A program made the translations under genes and the position numbers. From CAMLOF01 sp966692625 (GTDB taxonomy: Bacteria > Pseudomonadota > Gammaproteobacteria > Burkholderiales > Burkholderiaceae_C), in contig CBKZAG010000023.1 of the NCBI GenBank assembly GCA_966692625.1, forward strand, positions 1 through 26,616: DNA of 26,616 nt, written 5' to 3'. Below the pieces are notes generated by a model. That model did not search any database. It was not told the origin of the DNA and worked only from the letters and a program-made list of their open reading frames with translations. Of the stretch, positions 22,661 through 26,616 are shown piece after piece. Positions within the stretch are counted from its first letter, which is position 1; the number at the start of each line of letters is the position of its first letter.

Positions 22661-22875
22661 TTCGCGCTGTCTTCCAGGTCGTCGGGCAGTTGCTGCAGCA
22701 GGGCGTCCAGCCGCGCGCGCGCAGCCTGGGTTTGCGTTCTGAGGTGGTCTCTTTCCTGCATGAGCTGGCGCACCTGCTGGGCCAGCAGGGTGTTGGTGCG
22801 TTGGAGTTCCTCGTGACGCAGCAGCAGGCGCTCGACGCGCTCGGTGATCTGGTCTATGTAGTTCTGGGCAGCCAT
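22657..22875 (-). CDS. Short coiled-coil protein, ZapB/TIGR02449-like
   Basis: A 72-residue cytoplasmic protein that is helical along almost its whole length. A heptad pattern runs from about residue 5 to 62 (ITERVERLLLRHEELQRTNT, then LAQQVRQLMQERDHLRTQT). It ends in a short acidic tail, LPDDLEDSAK. Its size, coiled coil and position directly upstream of zapA with a 4-base overlap fit the small ZapB-like proteins of proteobacteria, which join ZapA at the division site. The sequence is too simple to prove orthology. The start is MAAQNYID at 22875. A TACAAT box lies only about 10 bases before the ATG, which could give an almost leaderless mRNA. No strong Shine-Dalgarno is present, only a GGA. 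Confidence 0.72.
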   Translation of the reverse strand: MAAQNYIDQITERVERLLLRHEELQRTNTLLAQQVRQLMQERDHLRTQTQAARARLDALLQQLPDDLEDSAK

Positions 22876-22883
22876 TTGGCGTC

Positions 22884-22920
22884 CATTGTAGGACGCTTGT
22901 AAGACGGCTTCACTACAATG
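22884..22920. promoter_or_regulatory. Mirrored -10 boxes between zapB-like and btuB genes
   Basis: An exact 8-bp inverted repeat (cattgtag at 22884-22891, ctacaatg at 22913-22920). Each arm contains a consensus-like TACAAT reading outward. The plus-strand box (22914-22919) sits about 7 bases before the likely start of the cobalamin riboswitch. The minus-strand box (22890-22885) sits about 10 bases before the ZapB-like ATG. The -35 elements are weak. It can be read as two divergent promoters or as an operator. Confidence 0.5.
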
Positions 22921-22925
22921 CGCTT

Positions 22926-23145
22926 TGTTGGTGCTCGCGGCGTGGTTCTTGCGCCGCAGTTCAACGGGAAGCTGGGGGAAATGGGCCTGCAAGCCGATTT
23001 CTAACCAGCGCTGCCCCCGCAACGGTAAGTGGACGGGCCTTGTCCTTTCAGACCAGGCCCCGCTTTCAATCCATCGCCACTGGGTACTTGTATTTACCTG
23101 GGAAGGCATTGAAGGTCGCCTCCACCAGCCCGGATACCGGCCAAC
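22926..23145 (+). promoter_or_regulatory. Cobalamin (B12) riboswitch
   Basis: A leader with the conserved parts of an adenosylcobalamin-type riboswitch in the right order. A 6-bp stem gcggcg/cgccgc is seen at 22937-22957, then aacgggaa (22963-22970). The near-invariant core cccgcaacggtaa is at 23016-23028, and the B12 box agcccggataccggcc at 23127-23142. It precedes btuB, followed by a cobyrinate a,c-diamide synthase. It would lower expression when cobalamin is plentiful. No poly-T terminator follows within the leader, which suggests control of translation start rather than termination. Confidence 0.93.
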
Positions 23146-23240
23146 AAGGTGGTGGTGCGACTGTGCACGCAGAAGCATCGCCGTGTCGCCCATGCACTGT
23201 CGGGGAAGGCGGTGAGGGCAGCAAGGCTTGTCTCTCAATC
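23146..23240 (+). promoter_or_regulatory. Expression platform and leader of btuB
   Basis: The 95 bases after the B12 box up to the btuB ATG. The stretch is GC-rich and could fold into several hairpins. The nearest Shine-Dalgarno-like AAGG (about 23222-23225) is some 15 bases from the start codon. There is no intrinsic terminator, so how the riboswitch acts is not visible in detail. Confidence 0.45.
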
Positions 23241-25076
23241 ATGAAGAAGTGCAATTTGCGTGCGCCCGTGGCCGCGCTGTCCCTGGCCGTGCCGGGTTGT
23301 CTGCTGCCCGTCTGGGCGCAGGAGGGTGGAAGTCTTGCCGAGACCGTGGTCACGGCCACGCGGACGGACATGCGGGCGGACCTTTTGCTCAGCGATGTGG
23401 TGGTGATCGACGCAGAGACCATCGAGAGGTCGAGCGGGCGAAGTCTCTCCGAGGTGTTGACCCGTCAGGCGGGTTTGCAGATGACGTCCAACGGTGGTTT
23501 GGGCAAGCAGTCTGGCTTGTTCGTCCGGGGAACCGAAACGCGGCATGTCCTCTTGCTGATCGACGGCGTGCGTTATGGTTCAGCGACCCAGGGCGCTGCT
23601 TCATGGGACAACATTCCCCTGGAAATGATCGACCGCATTGAGGTGCTCAAGGGGCCAGCTTCAGCTTTGTACGGCAGCGATGCCGTTGGCGGGGTGGTGC
23701 AGATCTTTACCAAGCAAGGTGTGACGGGGTTTCAGCCTTCGGCGGGATTCACGCTGGGAAGCCGGGGTTACCGCAAGATGGGCGCGGGTATTGGCGGAGG
23801 CACACAGGAGGTGTTGTATTCGCTGGACGCGAGCACCCTCCATGAGGATGGTTTTTCGTCCACCAACCCTGGTGTTTCTTCTAACCGTCACAACCCGGAC
23901 CGCGATGGTTTTGATCAGGACAGCCTGTCCGCATCGGTACAGTGGACGCCTGTGGCGGGTTGGAAGGCGGATGGGCGGCTGCTGCATGCCCGTGGCACGA
24001 GCCGCTACGATGGTGGCTCTGGTGCTTTCGACGTGCGCTCGGATGCGCAGACGCAATTGCTTGGAGCGGGGCTGTCGCGGAAATGGGATGAGGATCTTGC
24101 CACTCGCCTGAGCTGGTCAAGCAGCAAGGACCTGTCTACCGATTTTGGCTCCACTGCTACGTCCAGATTCGATACCACGCAAACGCAGTGGGGGGTGCAA
24201 AACGAGTGGCGCACGGCTGTGGGTACCTGGCTCATGGGCCTGGAAAGGCTGGAGGAAGAGGTTGACAGCACCCAGGCTTACGCCGTGAAGCAGCGCTCGA
24301 CCAACTCCTTGTTTGTGGGGGTGAATGGCCAGGCGGGGCCACATGTCTGGCAGGTCAATCTGCGTCAGGACCGCAACTCTCAGTTCGGGCGGGCGGACAC
24401 GGGACTGGCGAGTTACGGATACCAGCTCAATCAGCGCTGGCGGGTGCATGGGGCGTATGGCACGACGTTCAAGGTGCCGTCTTTCAACACGCTGTACTGG
24501 AGTTCTTCCTCGTTCCAAGGCAACCCCACCACGCAACCCGAACGCGGGCGCAACAGGGAGTTGGGAGTGGCTTACAACGAGGGGCTCCACGAGTGGAAGA
24601 TGGTTTATTACGACAACCGTGTCCGTGGCTTCATCACATTGCAACCCGCTGTGGCCAACGTTCCCCAGGCCAGGATGCGAGGATGGACGCTCAGCCATGC
24701 CAGCGAATTCGGGCGGTGGTTCTTTCGCAATCAGCTGGATTGGCTGGATGCCCGCAACGTGGTCAACGGGCGGCGCCTGAATCGTCGGGCAGAGCAACAG
24801 TTGACCTCATCACTGGAGTACCGGGCGGATACTTGGACATGGGGTGGCGGCCTGTTGTTGCTGTCTGACCGTTATGACGATACGGCCAACACGTTGCGTC
24901 TGCCAGGTTTTGCCACACTTGATCTGTACGCTTCCAAAGAGCTGTCCAGCGAATGGCGGCTGGATTTCCGGCTGAACAATCTGGCCGACAAGTCGTATGA
25001 ACTGGCCAAGGGGTACAACCAGCCAGGCCGCGCCATCTACGTGGGTGTCAGGTGGCAACCCAGGATGGCGCGTTGA
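23241..25076 (+). CDS. btuB: TonB-dependent vitamin B12 receptor BtuB
   Basis: A 611-residue outer-membrane receptor that imports cobalamin using TonB energy. A signal peptide (about 1-27) ends at VWA/QEG. A TonB box follows as ETVVTAT (about 33-39). The plug domain runs to about residue 160 with the family markers LLLIDGVRYGS, IDRIEVLKGPASALYGSDAVGGVV (span near 130-155) and VQIFTK. The rest is beta-barrel repeats, ending with LNNLADKSYELAKGYNQPGR and YVGVRW. The length is almost that of E. coli BtuB (614). The usual terminal aromatic residue is not the last one: the chain continues with QPRMAR after the final strand. I chose ATG 23241 since the open frame upstream lies inside the riboswitch. 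A cobalamin riboswitch directly upstream supports the B12 assignment over a siderophore receptor. Confidence 0.93.
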   Translation: MKKCNLRAPVAALSLAVPGCLLPVWAQEGGSLAETVVTATRTDMRADLLLSDVVVIDAETIERSSGRSLSEVLTRQAGLQMTSNGGLGKQSGLFVRGTETRHVLLLIDGVRYGSATQGAASWDNIPLEMIDRIEVLKGPASALYGSDAVGGVVQIFTKQGVTGFQPSAGFTLGSRGYRKMGAGIGGGTQEVLYSLDASTLHEDGFSSTNPGVSSNRHNPDRDGFDQDSLSASVQWTPVAGWKADGRLLHARGTSRYDGGSGAFDVRSDAQTQLLGAGLSRKWDEDLATRLSWSSSKDLSTDFGSTATSRFDTTQTQWGVQNEWRTAVGTWLMGLERLEEEVDSTQAYAVKQRSTNSLFVGVNGQAGPHVWQVNLRQDRNSQFGRADTGLASYGYQLNQRWRVHGAYGTTFKVPSFNTLYWSSSSFQGNPTTQPERGRNRELGVAYNEGLHEWKMVYYDNRVRGFITLQPAVANVPQARMRGWTLSHASEFGRWFFRNQLDWLDARNVVNGRRLNRRAEQQLTSSLEYRADTWTWGGGLLLLSDRYDDTANTLRLPGFATLDLYASKELSSEWRLDFRLNNLADKSYELAKGYNQPGRAIYVGVRWQPRMAR

Positions 25077-25085
25077 TCTGAGAAG

Positions 25086-26468
25086 ATGGGCACGATGAAG
25101 ACGGACGTTTCCCCGAACGGCACGGCGGTAGACCAACTTTGCCCGGCCTTGCTGATTGCTGCCCCGGCCTCGGGCCAGGGCAAGACCACGCTGACCGCCG
25201 CGTTGGCGCGCCTGCATGCGCGGGCCGGGCGCCGGGTGCGCGTGTTCAAGTGCGGGCCGGACTTTCTGGACCCGCACTGGCACGCGCTGGCCAGCGGTGC
25301 GCCGGTGCACCAGATCGACCTGTGGATGACGGGTGAGGAAGACATCCGCGAGCGCCTGCACGCAGCGGCGCTAGAGGCCGATCTGATTCTGGTCGAGGGG
25401 GTGATGGGACTGTTCGATGGCGAACCGAGCGCGGCCGATCTGGCGCGGCGCTTTGGTTTGCCGGTGCTGGCGGTCATCAATGCGTCGTCCATGGCCGGCA
25501 CGTTCGGCGCGCTGGTGCATGGCCTGCAGCACTACCGCCCTGGCTTGACTTGGGCGGGCGTGCTGGCCAACCAGGTGGGCAGCGACCGGCATGCGCAGAT
25601 GCTGCAGGATTCGCTGGACGACCCTGCGCATTGGCTGGGGGCGCTGCGGCGCGACGCGGCCTGGGCCTTGCCGGAGCGGCACCTGGGTTTGACGGTGGCG
25701 GGGGAAATAGAAGACGCATTGCAGCGGCTGGATGCTGCCGCGGACGTGTTGAGCGATACGCCGCTGGGGCGCATGGACATGGGTGACTTGCAGCGGTGGG
25801 CGGTGAACTTCGCGCCGCCTGCTAAGCCGTCTGCCCCACCACAGTTGCTGGCTGGCCGCAAGGTAGCGGTGGCGCGGGACCGGGCCTTCTGCTTCATCTA
25901 CGACGCCAACGTGGACACCTTGCGGGCGCTTGGGGCAGAAGTGTTATGTTTCTCGCCGCTCGCGGGTGAACCCGTGCTTGATTGTGATGCTCTGTGGCTG
26001 CCCGGGGGCTACCCGGAATTGCACGCACAGGCGCTGGGCGCGCAGCACGCGGTGCGTGCCAGCCTGTTGGCACATGTGGAGGCAGGGCGCCCCGTGTGGG
26101 CGGAATGCGGCGGCATGATGGCGCTGTTTGACGAGCTGGAAACGCGCGAAGGTGAAGTGCATGCAATGTGGGGCCTGCTGCCTGGCAGGGTCACCATGCA
26201 AAAACGCCTGGCTGCGCTGGGGCCGCAGCAACTGGCGCTGCCGCAAGGCACGCTGCGCGGCCATACCTTCCATTACTCCACGGCGGCAACGAGCGCCAGG
26301 GTGTTGACCCGCACCGCGCGCCCAGACGCCGAGCCCGTAGCCGATGCTGGGGAGGCGCTTTACCAGCGTGGCAGCGTGCGGGCCAGCTACTTCCATGCCT
26401 GGTTCGCGTCGGCGCCCGCTGCTGCTGCGAGCCTGTTCCTGCCCGAGACACAAGGGGATTGCCAATGA
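25086..26468 (+). CDS. cobB: Cobyrinate a,c-diamide synthase (CobB/CbiA)
   Basis: A 460-residue ATP- and glutamine-dependent amidotransferase that converts cobyrinate (hydrogenobyrinate in the aerobic route) to the a,c-diamide in corrin synthesis. The N-terminal P-loop domain has APASGQGKT (26-34) and FKCGPDFLDP (about 54-63). The C-terminal class I-type glutaminase domain has LWLPGGYPELH (about 304-314). The nucleophile Cys341 lies in AECGGMMALFDE, and GHTFHYS carries the conserved His. The first ATG at 25086 is 9 bases after the btuB stop; a second in-frame ATG at 25095 is equally possible, and both have weak ribosome-binding sites. It shares the btuB riboswitch transcript, and the next gene overlaps its stop (ATGA). 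Do not confuse the symbol with the sirtuin CobB. Confidence 0.94.
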   Translation: MGTMKTDVSPNGTAVDQLCPALLIAAPASGQGKTTLTAALARLHARAGRRVRVFKCGPDFLDPHWHALASGAPVHQIDLWMTGEEDIRERLHAAALEADLILVEGVMGLFDGEPSAADLARRFGLPVLAVINASSMAGTFGALVHGLQHYRPGLTWAGVLANQVGSDRHAQMLQDSLDDPAHWLGALRRDAAWALPERHLGLTVAGEIEDALQRLDAAADVLSDTPLGRMDMGDLQRWAVNFAPPAKPSAPPQLLAGRKVAVARDRAFCFIYDANVDTLRALGAEVLCFSPLAGEPVLDCDALWLPGGYPELHAQALGAQHAVRASLLAHVEAGRPVWAECGGMMALFDELETREGEVHAMWGLLPGRVTMQKRLAALGPQQLALPQGTLRGHTFHYSTAATSARVLTRTARPDAEPVADAGEALYQRGSVRASYFHAWFASAPAAAASLFLPETQGDCQ

Positions 26469-26616
26469 GCACTGACCTCGGACCGCAACGCATCGTCTGC
26501 CTCACTGAAGAGACCACCGAGTGGCTCTACCTGCTGGGGCAGGAGCACCGCATCGTCGGCATCAGCGGCTACACCGTGCGGCCCCGGCGCGCGCGGGAGG
26601 AAAAGCCCAAGGTCAG
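26465..26616 (+). CDS. Cobalamin-binding / BtuF-like periplasmic-binding-family protein (partial)
   Basis: The first 50 codons only; the gene runs off the window. The peptide opens with RIVCLTEETTEWLYLLGQE (residues 9-27) followed by RIVGISGYTVRP. This is the start of the periplasmic-binding-protein-2 fold used by BtuF and iron/B12 ABC binding proteins (first strand, then a helix over the ligand site). There is no signal peptide in this frame, so the mature protein is either cytoplasmic or exported by another route; many so-called cobalamin-binding proteins of this type also lack one. The ATG overlaps the cobB stop as ATGA, so it is translationally coupled to B12 synthesis. Its role as a cobalamin-binding protein is inferred from the fold and neighbours. 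Confidence 0.78.
   Translation, partial: MSTDLGPQRIVCLTEETTEWLYLLGQEHRIVGISGYTVRPRRAREEKPKV

Noticed and set aside
23040..23240. An upstream extension of the btuB frame
   Set aside because: This section is the cobalamin riboswitch and leader; the signal peptide begins at 23241.
23280..23310. A lipoprotein box in the BtuB signal peptide (VPGC)
   Set aside because: Proline at the -2 position is unusual for a lipobox, and the protein is a barrel with a better cleavage site at VWA.
1..26616. Mobile elements, CRISPR arrays, toxin-antitoxin or defence genes
   Set aside because: I looked on both strands for transposase motifs, terminal repeats, regularly spaced repeats and small paired genes, and saw none.

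Overview
The window looks like chromosomal DNA of a GC-rich betaproteobacterium, most likely Burkholderiales and probably Comamonadaceae. This is an inference from GC content, codon use and gene content (FabI, YejABEF, a PaaH-type dehydrogenase, a SWIB protein, and zapA next to 6S RNA). No phylogenetic search was possible. I saw no insertion sequences, phage genes, CRISPR arrays, tRNAs or rRNAs. The density is that of a core genome: short gaps, ATGA-type overlaps and terminators shared by convergent genes.

Layout. (1) 1-1006: the tail of lpdA and, convergent to it across a bidirectional terminator, fabI (fatty acid synthesis). (2) 1044-6653: a complete yejABEF peptide/microcin C-type ABC importer operon. 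(3) 6693-10154: two small membrane proteins (DUF2189-like and DUF2788-like) followed by an orphan GspE/PilB-type ATPase with an unusual N-terminal region. (4) 10167-15699, minus strand: a five-gene acyl-CoA catabolic cluster. In transcription order it holds a PaaH-type 3-hydroxyacyl-CoA dehydrogenase, a crotonase-fold protein lacking the usual hydratase glutamates, a Crp/Fnr-type regulator, an APH-fold kinase and an ACAD10/11-type acyl-CoA dehydrogenase. (5) 15809-17758: a FimV-like membrane protein diverging from that cluster. (6) 17786-20103: a D-2-hydroxyacid dehydrogenase and a divergent MFS transporter. (7) 20171-22037: a SWIB-domain protein with a histone-H1-like tail, an RraA/HMG-aldolase family protein and a TauE/SafE permease. 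(8) 22063-22875, minus strand: a short coiled-coil ZapB-like gene, zapA and a 6S RNA that I identify from its closing stem and 3' hairpin. (9) 22926-26616: a cobalamin riboswitch controlling btuB, then a cobyrinate a,c-diamide synthase and the start of a cobalamin-binding protein gene, forming a B12 uptake and synthesis locus.

The part most worth attention is the kinase plus acyl-CoA dehydrogenase pair (10167-12567). It resembles the two halves of the eukaryotic fusion proteins ACAD10/ACAD11 and the bacterial LvaA/LvaC pair. This suggests a 4-hydroxyacyl-CoA degradation route in which a phosphorylated acyl-CoA is converted to a 3-hydroxyacyl-CoA, with the cluster's own PaaH-type dehydrogenase able to take the product. 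Other notable points are the orphan GspE-like ATPase, the 6S RNA directly ahead of tauE, and a pair of mirrored -10 boxes between zapB and the B12 locus. Most of the remaining genes are ordinary housekeeping genes.
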